64,000 nucleotides of DNA, taken from the NCBI GenBank assembly GCA_963732855.1, contig CAVTBB010000002.1:434001-498000 (forward strand), given 5' to 3'. The position numbers were made by a program, and so were the translations under genes. Origin of the DNA: DASXVU01 sp963732855 (GTDB lineage Archaea; Thermoplasmatota; Thermoplasmata; Methanomassiliicoccales; UBA472). Below, piece by piece: positions 44,765 through 54,822 of this stretch; within the stretch, counting starts at the first letter, position 1; every line of letters starts with the position of its first letter. The notes under the pieces were generated by a model, which was not told the DNA's origin, did not search any database, and was given only the letters and a program-made list of their open reading frames with translations.

Positions 44765-46648
44765 CTAAAGTAGAACGAGAAGCCGATCATTTCCGGACCG
44801 TCTGCGGGGGATCATGATCTCGAACCTCGCCCCGTGGCCCGGCGTTCCGGTCTCCTGGATCGTGAGTCCCGTGATCGCAAGGATCTCCCGGGAGAGGAAG
44901 AGCCCGAGCCCGGTTCCCTTGCCAAAGCCTTTCTCGAATATCTTTTCCTTATCATTGTAGGGAATTCCCGGACCGTCGTCCTCATAGACCAATCTCATTC
45001 CTTTCTCCGTTTGGTCGCAACCGATGCTGATGGATGCGGGCTTACCCGCATAGCGCACCGTGTTCTCCATGAGATTGTTGAACACCTTTGGCAGCATAGG
45101 GTCGGCATAGAGCGAAAGCTTCGCCGCCTCCTCGCTCATTTGAAGGCATTTGACATCCCTGGCCATGGGAGCGTCGCGAACTGTCTCCCCTAGGTTCTGC
45201 CATTGCGGGGCTGAACTTCCCATGTCCTGGTATTCCTCGGTGAAACGTATCTGTTCCAGTATGATCTGGCTCGATCGATCGATCTTGTCGAGCTTGACCA
45301 CCGCGTCCGGGTCGGATATGTAGTACTTGATCAGCTCGATGTTGCCTCGCATTATGGATATCTGGTTGGTGATGTCATGCCGTGTGATGTTGTTCAGCAA
45401 GCCCAACTTTCGATTCGCCATTTCCAAAGCTATCTCCGCTTTCTTGCGTTCGGTGATATCCTGGTTCGCCCCAAAGATCCGGATGGGCCGGCCATCATCA
45501 TCCCTCACCACCTCTATGCAAACGGTGATATCCCTTACCTGGCCATCCCGGCGGACGATCCGGTGCTCAGCTTGGTTGATCCCGATGGTGGACGAAAGGT
45601 TGATCTCGATCACCTTGTTGACATGAGCCTTATCGTCAGGATACACGAAACTATCAGTATAGGTCTGCAAAGGCATGAGGTACCCCCCCTCATTTTCGGC
45701 CGTCGTACCGTAGAGTGCATAGAACTGATCGTTGAAGATGAAAATTCCTTTGACCAAGTCAATGTCCCAATAGACCAGTTTGGCCAGGTCCATGGCCAGA
45801 GCAAGCTGATACTGAGCTGCTCGGAGATCCTCCTCCGCGGCAGAGATCTGCGAATAGGACGTGCTAAGCTCCTCATTCTTCCGGAAGAGCTCAACCTCTA
45901 CCTTCTTCCGTTCGGTGATGTCCTGCAGAACGCCGAAGACAATGCGGTGGATCGGATCGTATTCCGCCCACGAATGGACATCCAATAACCTATTGTCGGA
46001 AGGCCTCTTGATCTTGAATTCGATGTCGTAGGGTTTCCCTTTCTCTATAAGGTCAGTTATCTCACTATCTAGATTGGCTCGGAATTCGGGCAACGGGGTC
46101 TTCTTGATCTCAGAATATGCCTCCCGCGTCTGATCGATGCCATATATGATCTGGGCACCTGCGGAAGCATGCATGTACATAGTATCCAGGTGGAGTTCCC
46201 AGTGACCGATCCCAGCGATCTCCTCGGCGTGTTTCAGGCGAGCCTCGCTCTCTTGAAGCGCGAGCACCGCACGGCGCCGTTCAGTAGCTCTTATGATCCT
46301 GTGGGCCAGTTCGGCGAACTGGGGTCGAGGTTGCCCGCCTTTCTGTAAATATGAATCAACCCCTTCGTTCAGCGCCTGGATCACTACCTCTTCCCTGCCT
46401 CTTCCAGTGAAAAGAATGAATGGAATATCGTTGCCTGATTTTCTGAGTGCCTTCAGGAAGGCCAACCCGTCCATTTCCGGCATCATGTAGTCTGAAACGA
46501 CGACGTCGATGTCTCCTTCGAGGATTATGTTCATCCCCGCCTGAGCGTTAGTGGCTGTAACCACTATGATCTCGCTAGAGGTCTGCAAGAACTCTTTAGC
46601 TAGTTCCAGCAAGTGTTCCTCGTCATCGACGTATAGGGCTCTGATCAT
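44765..46648 (-). CDS. Hybrid sensor protein: receiver, two PAS domains, histidine kinase
   Basis: A 627-residue cytosolic signalling protein. Order: receiver domain with phospho-acceptor Asp53 (VVSDYMMPEMDG); coiled stretch; PAS 1 (GIGHWELHLD...GVLQDITERKK); coiled coil; PAS 2 (AKLVYWDIDLV...GANQDITERKK); a methanogen-type kinase core with the His in NNITRHDITNQ; and an ATPase domain (NLMENTVRYAG, DDGPGIP, GKGTGLGLFLS). No membrane helix, so it senses internal signals, perhaps redox or ligand bound by PAS. The output is unknown. It appears to be transcribed alone. Confidence 0.88.
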   Translation of the reverse strand: MIRALYVDDEEHLLELAKEFLQTSSEIIVVTATNAQAGMNIILEGDIDVVVSDYMMPEMDGLAFLKALRKSGNDIPFILFTGRGREEVVIQALNEGVDSYLQKGGQPRPQFAELAHRIIRATERRRAVLALQESEARLKHAEEIAGIGHWELHLDTMYMHASAGAQIIYGIDQTREAYSEIKKTPLPEFRANLDSEITDLIEKGKPYDIEFKIKRPSDNRLLDVHSWAEYDPIHRIVFGVLQDITERKKVEVELFRKNEELSTSYSQISAAEEDLRAAQYQLALAMDLAKLVYWDIDLVKGIFIFNDQFYALYGTTAENEGGYLMPLQTYTDSFVYPDDKAHVNKVIEINLSSTIGINQAEHRIVRRDGQVRDITVCIEVVRDDDGRPIRIFGANQDITERKKAEIALEMANRKLGLLNNITRHDITNQISIMRGNIELIKYYISDPDAVVKLDKIDRSSQIILEQIRFTEEYQDMGSSAPQWQNLGETVRDAPMARDVKCLQMSEEAAKLSLYADPMLPKVFNNLMENTVRYAGKPASISIGCDQTEKGMRLVYEDDGPGIPYNDKEKIFEKGFGKGTGLGLFLSREILAITGLTIQETGTPGHGARFEIMIPRRRSGNDRLLVLL

Positions 46649-46846
46649 CGCAATTTATCCTTTCCATACTGACGGTCTCGGTTCATATACCTTCATTCCC
46701 AAGAATCAATGTTGAGATATCCGGAATTGGACTGGATGTTTTGAAATGCCTATTTGCTATATTTAATCCGGACTGAAATCGTTCGTATTCAAGGTTATAT
46801 AATTCGAAGAATAGGCATCACTTTCGTCGGCAGCGCCGCAAATGGA

Positions 46847-47513
46847 TCAGAATGGCTTGAAGGGCTTTCCGGGCTCTGCAAGAATGACCTGAATTTCTGG
46901 ATTCTTGCCCAACCTGGTCTTGAACTCGCTGGTCGGTGTCTTCAGATTGTGCATAGGAACGACCAATCTTGACCCGATCGCCTTGGCAGCTTCTGCCGCT
47001 CCGTCGACATCCATGGTGTACGTGCCACCGATCGGAAGCAATGCCAGATCGACAGGTCCGAGCTTCTCTCATCTCAGGAATGAGATCTGTGTCTCCGGCA
47101 TGATACAAGGTCTTGCCGTCAATGGTGACCAGATAGCCAACGCATTTGCTTTTCCTGTGTAGGAAATGGCCCTTGAATCCGCGGTTGTAAGCGTGAACGG
47201 CCTTGATCTTAGCCCAGCCTAGGTCGTGCTCTATACCGGGTTCGGCCATTTTGACATTTTCGATCCTGCCAAGCTTACTTACTACATTCTCCGGAGCGAT
47301 GAGGATCGTGCCTTTATCTAGGAGTTCGGTGACGGTCTCCTTCTGGAAATGGTCGCCATGGGAATGGGTCACGAGGACGAGGTCTGCCTTATCATTCATC
47401 TCGGGACCGCGAGCGTGGTCCCTTGGATGGTACGACGGGTCGATGTGTATTGTCTTGCCACCGGCCTTAACCCAAAACCACGATGTACTACCGTCTATCC
47501 AGGTCAATTCCAT
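46847..47513 (-). CDS. UPF0173-type metal-dependent hydrolase (MBL fold), frameshifted
   Basis: An MBL-fold hydrolase of about 221 residues like UPF0173/UlaG-type proteins. THSHGDH gives the metal motif, YHAGDTDLI the bridging Asp. After PEMR the frame changes near 47065; the other frame continues KLGPVDLALLPIGGTYTMD and MHNLKTPT to the stop at 46847. One extra base in AGAGA explains it. Both halves are conserved, so the lesion is probably an error or very recent. Confidence 0.82.
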
Positions 47514-47647
47514 GTCATAATCCCGGGATGATTACGTTGACGCCCATTATAAGAAATTTGTTCTTCCCCCGACCCAATTACTATTTATCGCAATGAAGTC
47601 CCATGACCTAATGCTCGGCAATTCAACCGCCACGCAGGATGCTGTAC

Positions 47648-48424
47648 ATGGACCGTGAGATGCTTTTCGAGACGATCTTCAAGCGGAAGTCGATCAGAAA
47701 ATACGAATCAAACCCACTTGACCAGGAAACGATGGATACAGTACGTTCCCAGATAGCATCATTGAAACCCATGATCCCTGGAATCAAAACGGAGATCCGG
47801 ATGCTGGGAAACGATGAAGTCAAAGGGATGTTCAAGGCCGATGCCCCCCACTATCTGGCCATCTATTCCGAAGAGAAGGATGGTTTCGCGGCGAACGCGG
47901 GCTTCATGCTTCAGCAACTGGACCTTTTCTTCAGTGCCAGCGGTATTGGTTGCTGCTGGCTTGGTGGTTCAAAACCGACAAAGAATGTGGATCCGATCGA
48001 AGGCTTGGTGTTCGTCATCATCTTGGCTTTCGGAAAGCCTGCCGAAACGTTGCAAAGAAAGAGCATAGCCGAGTTCAAGAGGAGAGCGCTATCCGAGATA
48101 ACCGACATCAAAGGGTCTGACGAGCTCCTGGAACCAGTTCGCTTGGCACCTTCGGGGATTAACAACCAGTCATGGTATTACCGGGGCGACGCGAACAGGA
48201 TCGATGCTTATTACGCCAAGTCAATGCTCTATGACCAGATGAACCAGGTCAACGTGGGCATTGGCCTATGCCATCTATGGCTGTCAGCCACCCACTTTAA
48301 GAGAACGATCGATTTCGTCGCCGAGAAACCCGACGAGGGGCGAACACCGAAAGGATACCGGTACGTTGTGACCGCAAGGATGAAATATCCATCCGGTCCG
48401 ACCTCAGACTCTCAGTATAGTTAA
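47648..48424 (+). CDS. Nitroreductase-family flavoprotein
   Basis: A 258-residue protein of the nitroreductase fold with the FMN-binding start FKRKSIRKYESNPLD and two half-domains (SGIGCCWLGG; APSGINNQSWYY). It belongs to the longer subgroup in which one chain carries a duplicated half. Such enzymes reduce nitro or quinone groups or serve in cofactor chemistry; the substrate is unknown. The ATG at 47648 after AGGA is chosen; another ATG lies three codons earlier. Confidence 0.78.
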   Translation: MDREMLFETIFKRKSIRKYESNPLDQETMDTVRSQIASLKPMIPGIKTEIRMLGNDEVKGMFKADAPHYLAIYSEEKDGFAANAGFMLQQLDLFFSASGIGCCWLGGSKPTKNVDPIEGLVFVIILAFGKPAETLQRKSIAEFKRRALSEITDIKGSDELLEPVRLAPSGINNQSWYYRGDANRIDAYYAKSMLYDQMNQVNVGIGLCHLWLSATHFKRTIDFVAEKPDEGRTPKGYRYVVTARMKYPSGPTSDSQYS

Positions 48425-48554
48425 TATTCAATGTCCTGCCATACACATTACGGTTGGGGGACCGAAACAGGACACCTGCCCTTCTAGCCTTCAAAAAGCG
48501 ACATTTGAGAAAGCGATATGGTCTAATGCCTAGGAACAGAAGAGTTGAGGGAAG

Positions 48555-49572
48555 TTGTCTGCGCAGCCGAAGAAAAGACTCACTATCATTTCCTTGATGA
48601 TCGTTGCGTTAGTAGTAGCATCCTTCGGCTCGTTCCTGATTCTGGGCATCGCAGCACAATGATGGACCGACCGTAGAAGGGATAACGATCGGCCTTCTGC
48701 CCCACGAGATCGAAGGTCTGGTGTACGTCGCTTCTGCCCAGGGCTTTTTCGAAGACAACAGCCTCAATGTAACGATCAAGGAATACTCGTCCGGTCTCGC
48801 TGCGGTGAACGGGATGCTGAATGGGGATGTAGACATAGCCACCGCCGCAGACTTCGTCTTGGTGGGCAAGGTGCTGGAGAACCATAGTGTGGTCTCGATC
48901 GGCAACATCGACAAGTTCAGCAGTGAATACCTCGTAGTCCGTACCGATCTGGGTATCACTAACGTTTCTGACCTCAAAGGAAAAAGGATCGGTGTCCCGA
49001 TGGGCACTGTGGCAGAGTTCAATCTGGGCCGGTTCCTGGAATTGGCCGGGATCGGTTTGGATGAGGTGACCCTCGTCCATGTGCCGATATACTTGACGCC
49101 GGCAGCGCTGACGAACGGAAGCGTGCAGGCAGTGATCACCTGGCAACCTCATTTCAACACGATCAAGAGCCTTATCCCTGACAAGGTAATTGCCTGGCAA
49201 GCCCAGAACGACCGTTTGATCAACTATCTGGCGATCACGAACCAGAGCTGGGCGTTAAACCACCAGGACATTGTGGTAAGATTCCTCAAGGCATTGGACC
49301 AGGCAGAGAGATTCATGATCTATGATCCCGAGAGGTCGAAGGACATCGTTCAGAGCCGACTGAACTACAGTAGAAATTACACGGAACAGATCTGGCCGGA
49401 GAACCAGTTCTCATTGTCATTGGATCAATCACTGATCCTCGCGATGGAGGACCAAGCGAGATGGATGATCCGGAATAATCTCACCCAGAAGGAGGTGCCC
49501 AATTTCCTAAATTACATTTACTTCGATGGACTTGAGGCAGTCGACCCGGGTTCGGTGAACATCATCAGGTGA
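48555..49572 (+). CDS. Membrane-anchored solute-binding protein 1 (SsuA/NMT1-like), frameshifted
   Basis: A binding protein of about 338 residues. It starts at TTG 48555 (after GAGGG) with a membrane anchor (TIISLMIVALVVASFGSFLI). The frame breaks at about 48650-48660 (GCA CAA TGA); the next frame begins NDGPTVEGITIGLLPHEIEG and runs to 49572. The fold is that of type 2 periplasmic binding proteins of sulfonate, nitrate or thiamine-precursor transporters (YVASAQGFFEDNSLNVTI, GDVDIATAADF, KGKRIGVP). It is followed directly by a second binding protein and a histidine kinase, with no permease or ATPase, so it probably senses rather than transports. Confidence 0.8.
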
Positions 49573-49581
49573 GGGATGGCC

Positions 49582-50598
49582 ATGACGCACGAACAAGAAA
49601 AGCGAAGGGCAATAGTGGTCGGGACCGTCCTCATCGTCCTAGTATTGGTCGCTGGATCATTGATGTTCCTCACCCATGGCAACAGCTATGAAGGACCGAT
49701 CGAGTCGATCACGATCACGGCACCCTCTCTCGAACAGAACGCGCTGATATACGTGGCGGAGAGTCAGGGACTGTTCGCCAGGAACGGCATTCGGATAACG
49801 ATCATCAACTGCTCCAGCGGCGTGGAGGCGATCGACCGCATGGTGGCTGGGGAGGCGAACATTTCCGTGGCGGCCGAATTCCCGTTCGTGAACGCGGTGC
49901 TCCGGAACGAGTCGATCTCCGTCATCGCCTGTGAGGACAAGTTCGAGAATGACTACATCCTCTTCCGGTCAGACCGCGGCATTTCGAAACCGGAGGACCT
50001 GATGGGGAAGAGGATCGGGTTGGTCCGGCAGAGCATAGCGGAATTCTATCTCGGACGTTACCTGGACATCCATGGAATGGACATTCAGGACGTGACCGTG
50101 GTGGACCAGAGCCCGTCCCAATCGCAGGAGGCCATCGCATCCGGAAGCGTAGACGCGGTCGTGGTATGGCAACCGAACGCCGATCAGATACAGAAGAATG
50201 TCAGCAATGTCACGTCCTGGCCGGTCCAAAACAGCCAGGCGGTCTTCGGCGTTCTGGCGGCAAAGAACGATTGGTTGGCCCAGCACGGCCCGGCAGTGGT
50301 TCGATTCCTGCGGTCACTGGTGGAGGCCGAGGACTTCCTGGTCAGCGATCTGGAAAGGTCGAAGGCCATTGTGAAGGAGAAACTGAACTATGATGATTCT
50401 TACATTTCAAACGTCTGGACCAAGCACAACTATCGTGTCACGCTGGATCAGACGCTGATCGTGGCGATGAAGGATGAGGCCCGATGGCTCATAGACAATG
50501 GTCTCACTGTAGAAAACCAGATCCCGGATATGGTTAGCCATATCTATCTCGAAGGTCTATTATCGGTCAGCCCAAGGGCTGTGACCGTCATAGAATAA
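49582..50598 (+). CDS. Membrane-anchored solute-binding protein 2 (SsuA/NMT1-like)
   Basis: A 338-residue paralogue of the preceding gene, about 40 percent alike by eye: one N-terminal membrane helix (IVVGTVLIVLVLVAGSLMF), then YVAESQGLFARNGIRITI, GEANISVAAEF, MGKRIGLVRQSIAEF and VDAVVVWQPNADQI. The ATG at 49582 is placed six bases after GGTGAGGG; the ATG at 49576 is possible. The kinase gene starts 10 bases later. Confidence 0.85.
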   Translation: MTHEQEKRRAIVVGTVLIVLVLVAGSLMFLTHGNSYEGPIESITITAPSLEQNALIYVAESQGLFARNGIRITIINCSSGVEAIDRMVAGEANISVAAEFPFVNAVLRNESISVIACEDKFENDYILFRSDRGISKPEDLMGKRIGLVRQSIAEFYLGRYLDIHGMDIQDVTVVDQSPSQSQEAIASGSVDAVVVWQPNADQIQKNVSNVTSWPVQNSQAVFGVLAAKNDWLAQHGPAVVRFLRSLVEAEDFLVSDLERSKAIVKEKLNYDDSYISNVWTKHNYRVTLDQTLIVAMKDEARWLIDNGLTVENQIPDMVSHIYLEGLLSVSPRAVTVIE

Positions 50599-50608
50599 CG
50601 GAGCGTCC

Positions 50609-52096
50609 ATGCGGATAAAGACCCAGCTAATGATCACCGCCGCCGTTTTCGGCATGATACTGATCGTGATCGCCGCGGTGACGATAATGGCGGACCAGCA
50701 CGGGATGAGGGCTAGCGAACAGGAGGAGATCGCCGTCAGCATCACCCAGGAGGCCAGCGAGCTGGGTTATCTGGCCAATGATTATGTCATCTACCGGGAG
50801 ACCCAGCAACTGGAACGCTGGCAAACCAAGTTCGCATCGTTCTCGAACGACGTTTCACGACTTGATGTGGAGGATCCCGAACAACAGACGATCGTCAACA
50901 ACATCAAGATAGACCAGCAACGGATGAAGGACGTGTTCGATAGCATCGTCTCGGCCACTGTGACCTCACCTGAGAATCAGAGCCTATCCTCGATCCAGGT
51001 CTCCTGGAGCCGCATGGGTGTCCAGAGCAACGAGCTCATGACCGAGTCGATCCGCCTTTCCCAAGCGTTAAGGGCCGATGCCGATCAACAGAAACAGACG
51101 ACGAACACGCTGATATTGCTGATTGTGGGCGTATTTGGTGCGTTCCTCATGACCGAATATTTCCAGACCTTCAGGCGGACCTTCCGGTCGATCGATGAAT
51201 TGAAGAAAGGAACGGAGGTGATCGGTTCCGGCGACCTGGAATACAAGATCGATGCCAAAAGGGACGACGAGATAGGGGAGCTGTCACACGCCTTCAACCA
51301 GATGACCATCGACCTGAAGAACGTGACCACCTCCAAGGACGACCTGGAACGCGAGGTCAGCGAACGGAAGACGGCAGAGGCGGCGCTGGAGAAGAGGACG
51401 AAGGAGCTGTCCCGATCGAACGAAGAGCTCAAGCAGTTCGCTTACGTGGCCTCCCACGACCTTCAGGAACCGTTGCGGATGGTCACCGCCTACCTGAGCC
51501 TGCTGGATGACCGGTGCGGCGACCATCTCGACGAAAGGGCAAAGCAATACCTCAATTTCGCCGTGGAAGGCGGACTGCGGGCCAAGGCCTTGGTCCAGGA
51601 CCTGCTGGATTTCTCCCGGATCGATACCCAGGGGAAGGCGTTCAGCGAAACGAGCATGGATGCCGTCATGGAGATGGTGTTGAACAACCTGGCGGTCCAG
51701 ATCAAAGAACAGCAGGCGACCGTCACCCATGACCCATTACCGAACATGATCGCCGATGATGGGCAGATGGTCCAGCTCCTCCAGAACCTGGTGAGCAACG
51801 GCATCAAGTTCAAGGGAGTTGATGACCCGAATGTCCACATCGGATGCATGAATGCAGGTGAAGGATGGCGCTTCACGGTCCAGGACAACGGCATCGGCAT
51901 CGATCCACGGTATGCGGAGAAGATCTTCGCTATCTTCCAGAGGCTGCACACCCGCGACGAATATCCGGGAACCGGAATCGGCCTGGCCATCAGCAAGAAG
52001 ATCGTAGAGCGCCACGGTGGCAGGATATGGGTCGAATCGGAAACAGGCAAAGGTTCAATATTCGTTTTTACAATACCTGATGGAGGTCAGAGATGA
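50609..52096 (+). CDS. Membrane sensor histidine kinase with HAMP domain
   Basis: A 495-residue kinase: helix 1 (residues 8-28), an extracellular four-helix-like sensor of about 135 residues (CHASE3-like), helix 2 (about 167-187), HAMP (RTFRSIDELKKGTEVIGSGD), a coiled coil, HisKA with the phospho-His in ASHDLQEPLRM, and HATPase (NLVSNGIKF, DNGIGID, GTGIGLAISKKI). It is third in an operon with two anchored solute-binding proteins, which may touch its extracellular part, and it overlaps the response regulator gene by four bases. Confidence 0.9.
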   Translation: MRIKTQLMITAAVFGMILIVIAAVTIMADQHGMRASEQEEIAVSITQEASELGYLANDYVIYRETQQLERWQTKFASFSNDVSRLDVEDPEQQTIVNNIKIDQQRMKDVFDSIVSATVTSPENQSLSSIQVSWSRMGVQSNELMTESIRLSQALRADADQQKQTTNTLILLIVGVFGAFLMTEYFQTFRRTFRSIDELKKGTEVIGSGDLEYKIDAKRDDEIGELSHAFNQMTIDLKNVTTSKDDLEREVSERKTAEAALEKRTKELSRSNEELKQFAYVASHDLQEPLRMVTAYLSLLDDRCGDHLDERAKQYLNFAVEGGLRAKALVQDLLDFSRIDTQGKAFSETSMDAVMEMVLNNLAVQIKEQQATVTHDPLPNMIADDGQMVQLLQNLVSNGIKFKGVDDPNVHIGCMNAGEGWRFTVQDNGIGIDPRYAEKIFAIFQRLHTRDEYPGTGIGLAISKKIVERHGGRIWVESETGKGSIFVFTIPDGGQR

Positions 52097-52693
52097 ACGG
52101 ATGCGCGCGATCGCACCCGGCTCCTTCTAGTGGAGGACAATCAGGGGGACGCTTTCCTGATCAAGGAAATGCTCCAGGAAACCAAGATCGATCTCAAGGT
52201 CACCGTCGCGGAGGACGGACATAAGGCTTTGGAGTTCCTTAACCGATCGAACGGCAGCAACGAAAATGGTTTCGATTTCGTCATACTAGACTTGAACCTG
52301 CCCAAGGTCCATGGCTTCGATATCCTGTCCTACATGAAGTCGATGCACGGCCTCAAGAACATACCGGTGGTGGTCATGACCGGATCATTGAACGAGGACG
52401 ACGAGGCCAAGGCCAGGAGCATGGGTGCGGCCAATTTCCTGATCAAACCTTCCTGTTATGGGGAGTTCGAGGCCATCACCGAGTGGATGAGGGGGGCCTT
52501 GAGCGATATTGATAGCGCTTCTCCCGGAAAATGTCCGCCTCAAGCACCGATGAATGAGACAATGCCAGGTGATGAGCCTGGGATGAGGTATGGGCCCTCG
52601 ATGAGGCTAACCAAGGAGTCCGGCCCGTTTTACAGCCGTGGGCCGGTATCGCCTTTCATCCAATCGCCCGACCTGAATGACCGGATGATGTAA
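52093..52693 (+). CDS. Single-domain response regulator (Rcp1-like), frameshifted near its start
   Basis: A receiver-domain protein of about 199 residues. The ATG at 52093 overlaps the kinase stop (ATGA), but its frame must change by one base near 52118 to reach LLLVEDNQGDAFLIKEML. A GTG at 52130 would cut off the first strand, so the longer reading is more natural. The phospho-acceptor is in FVILDLNLPKVHG, followed by VVVMTGS and the Lys of LIKPS. About 60 residues of Pro/Met/Gly-rich tail follow the domain. No DNA-binding domain, so the output is by protein contact. Confidence 0.82.
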
Positions 52694-52735
52694 CTTCCTT
52701 CGAGGGTGTCGACAATCTTGAACCGTTCGATCGAT

Positions 52736-53369
52736 TTATATTGAATTCTCCGAAGCCAGCGCTTTGGTCATCGCCAGGCTCTGCTGCAATATCTCGAGGG
52801 TCCCCAGCCGGCATTCGTGCCTAAGGTTGAGCTCGGTGGCGAACTGTCTCGACATCGCCTTATACGTCTGCGATCTCTCCCAATCCGTCGTCGATGAACA
52901 GGACGCGGGAATAGCCATCGAACATCTTCGACAGGAACCATTCCATCGTGACCCCCAGCTCCTCATAGTTCGGCATCTGCTCGCGCATTTTCTTCTCGAA
53001 CCACTCCCGGTTCATCTTTGAGAAGTACGGGGTGTGGTACATGGTGCCAGCACACTTCTTCCGTTCTCTGTCGTACTCCTCCGGCGTGATCAGCACGCCA
53101 ATGCAGTCATCCCCCCTTAGCTGGATGGTGGGCACTTTCAGCTGCTTCGTGATGTCCTTGAGCGAGTTGCATATGCCGTAGCCGAGAAGGACCGCGTCGA
53201 CCTTTCCTTCCAGGGCATTGACCTTGTCGATCACCGCCTTCTTGAGCTCTTCCGGATATTCATGGAGACCGAACTCCAGATACTCCTTGTGGACGATGTC
53301 CGGGTCGTCCTTGATGAGCGGTTCAAGGTTCCTCTCGAACGTCTCGCATGATATGATGCCGATCTTCAT
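52736..53369 (-). CDS. DUF1638-like protein, frameshifted
   Basis: A protein of about 210 residues like the DUF1638 family found in methanogens, often near methylamine and corrinoid genes. Visible blocks: MKIGIISCETFERNLEPL, VDAVLLGYGICNSL, and VPTIQLRGDDCIGVLI. The frame breaks near 52870 at FIDDGLG; the other frame continues RSQTYKAMSRQFATEL to the stop at 52736. One extra base accounts for it. Function is not established; the conserved Cys and Asp residues hint at metal or cofactor binding. Confidence 0.68.
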
Positions 53370-53463
53370 TGTTTCAACTCCTTATGCTCTATTCGCAAAG
53401 GATGATACGACTCCGAAATATTAAAGTATTACTATGTCATATTTTTCTATTACGGTAGTTACA

Positions 53464-54284
53464 ATGCAGGCAGACGACATCCGGGAACAGATCGAGGCGC
53501 TGCGGCAAGAGGTCCGTGGTCTGAGCACGTCCATCCTCAACCTCCGTACAGGAGGACATGCGCAAGGTGTTCGGTGACCAGATCAGACCGGTGCTGATAG
53601 AGAGGATAGAACGACATTATTCCCACGCGGCGCAGGGACCGGCGAATGAACTGACCGAAAAGGCGACCAGACAAGATCTGATCGACCTAGTCGACCGGTC
53701 GATTTCGATCTTCCAACGTGACGGAAAACAGAAGGCATCGAAGTTCGTGGATGAGTTTGAGATCGACCATGAGATGACCGGGCCCGGGCACATTGATACG
53801 ACAACTCTCGAAATGGCACTCATCGCTCAGATCCGAGAGTACCTGGTGCTTTCCGATCGGGTTTTCAACCAGACAGTACCGGACCTGCCAGACCTGGACC
53901 CGGGTCCGGTCAATGGAGGGCGACAGACCGTTGTCGCCAGAGCAAGCGGAGAGATTGCTGGCGCCAATGGCGAACGCCAGAAGGGTCCAGGTCTTGCTGG
54001 CCCTATCCCGAGAAAGCAACAGCCTAGCAGAGCTGAGCAGGGAGCTGGACCTGAAGAAAGGGCACCTCCAGTTCCATCTGAAGGCGCTGCTCGACGTGGA
54101 CTACATCAATTTTGACCGGAAAAGCCGACTATACACCATAACTGCACGCGGTAGCCAAGTTCTGAGAGGCGTCTCCGCGCTCGTGGAAGAGCTGTCGCAC
54201 ATCGATGTTCACCAGCAGGCAGTTGCCCCGAAGGAAATGAGCAGCCACCCACCACAACCGTCTCAGGCCCTGATTTTCACCTAA
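53464..54284 (+). pseudogene. Winged-helix (ArsR-like) regulator with two frameshifts
   Basis: Three frames read in turn. The first (from 53464) gives a coiled N-terminus MQADDIREQIEALRQEVRG; the second (from about 53555) gives KVFGDQIRPVLIERIERHY and a helical domain; the third (from about 53930) gives a winged-helix domain, MANARRVQVLLALSRES, LAELSRELDLKKGHLQFHL and the wing LYTITARG. Together they would form a transcriptional regulator of about 272 residues. Two lesions in one gene make decay more likely than for its neighbours, but the same error type recurs across the window. The 3' end overlaps the fasciclin gene by four bases. Confidence 0.65.
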
Positions 54285-54676
54285 GCGGTGACTAGCATAC
54301 GGTCGATCACGTGGATGACGCCGTTGCTACATTCGATGTCCGGTTGTACTGCTAGGGCATTGCCGATCCTCAGTCCTTTGTGCCGGTCGATCTTGATCCT
54401 TCTGCCGCTTAGGACTAGGATGCTCCGTTTGAAGTTCTTTGCCAGTGACTTGCCGTTCATGGTATGGTTCCACACCATCTCTCCCGCCGAATTCCGGTTA
54501 TTGAGTAGGGAATCGACCTCCTTATCGGACATGGATAAAAATGTCATATCGGTAGGGGCGAAGCATGTGAACTCTCCCATGCCCCGCATGGTATCCTCCA
54601 TCCCGGCCTTTTCGATGGCCCTTATCAACGTTCTGAAGTTCCCGTTATCGTTCAGTGTGTCAAATATGCTCTTCAA
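54281..54676 (-). CDS. Fasciclin (FAS1) domain protein
   Basis: A 131-residue protein consisting of a single FAS1 domain: FRTLIRAIEKAGM, GEFTCFAPTDMTFLSM (H1 motif), ILVLSGRRIKIDR and the final NGVIHVIDRMLV (H2 motif). There is no signal peptide or membrane helix, so it looks cytosolic, unlike most FAS1 adhesins. Similar stand-alone cytosolic forms occur in methanogens; role unknown. Confidence 0.85.
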   Translation of the reverse strand: MKSIFDTLNDNGNFRTLIRAIEKAGMEDTMRGMGEFTCFAPTDMTFLSMSDKEVDSLLNNRNSAGEMVWNHTMNGKSLAKNFKRSILVLSGRRIKIDRHKGLRIGNALAVQPDIECSNGVIHVIDRMLVTA

Positions 54677-54822
54677 AAGTGAACCTCATGAACGCCTTGG
54701 AGCATTCGGTATTAGCCAGTATCCAACACTCTCGACGAGTTCCAAGGCTCAACCCGGCCATTTCCACGGCTTACCTGGTCCCGAACCTTCGGTCGATCGT
54801 TGGTGGGCTGGTCAAGGCGATA

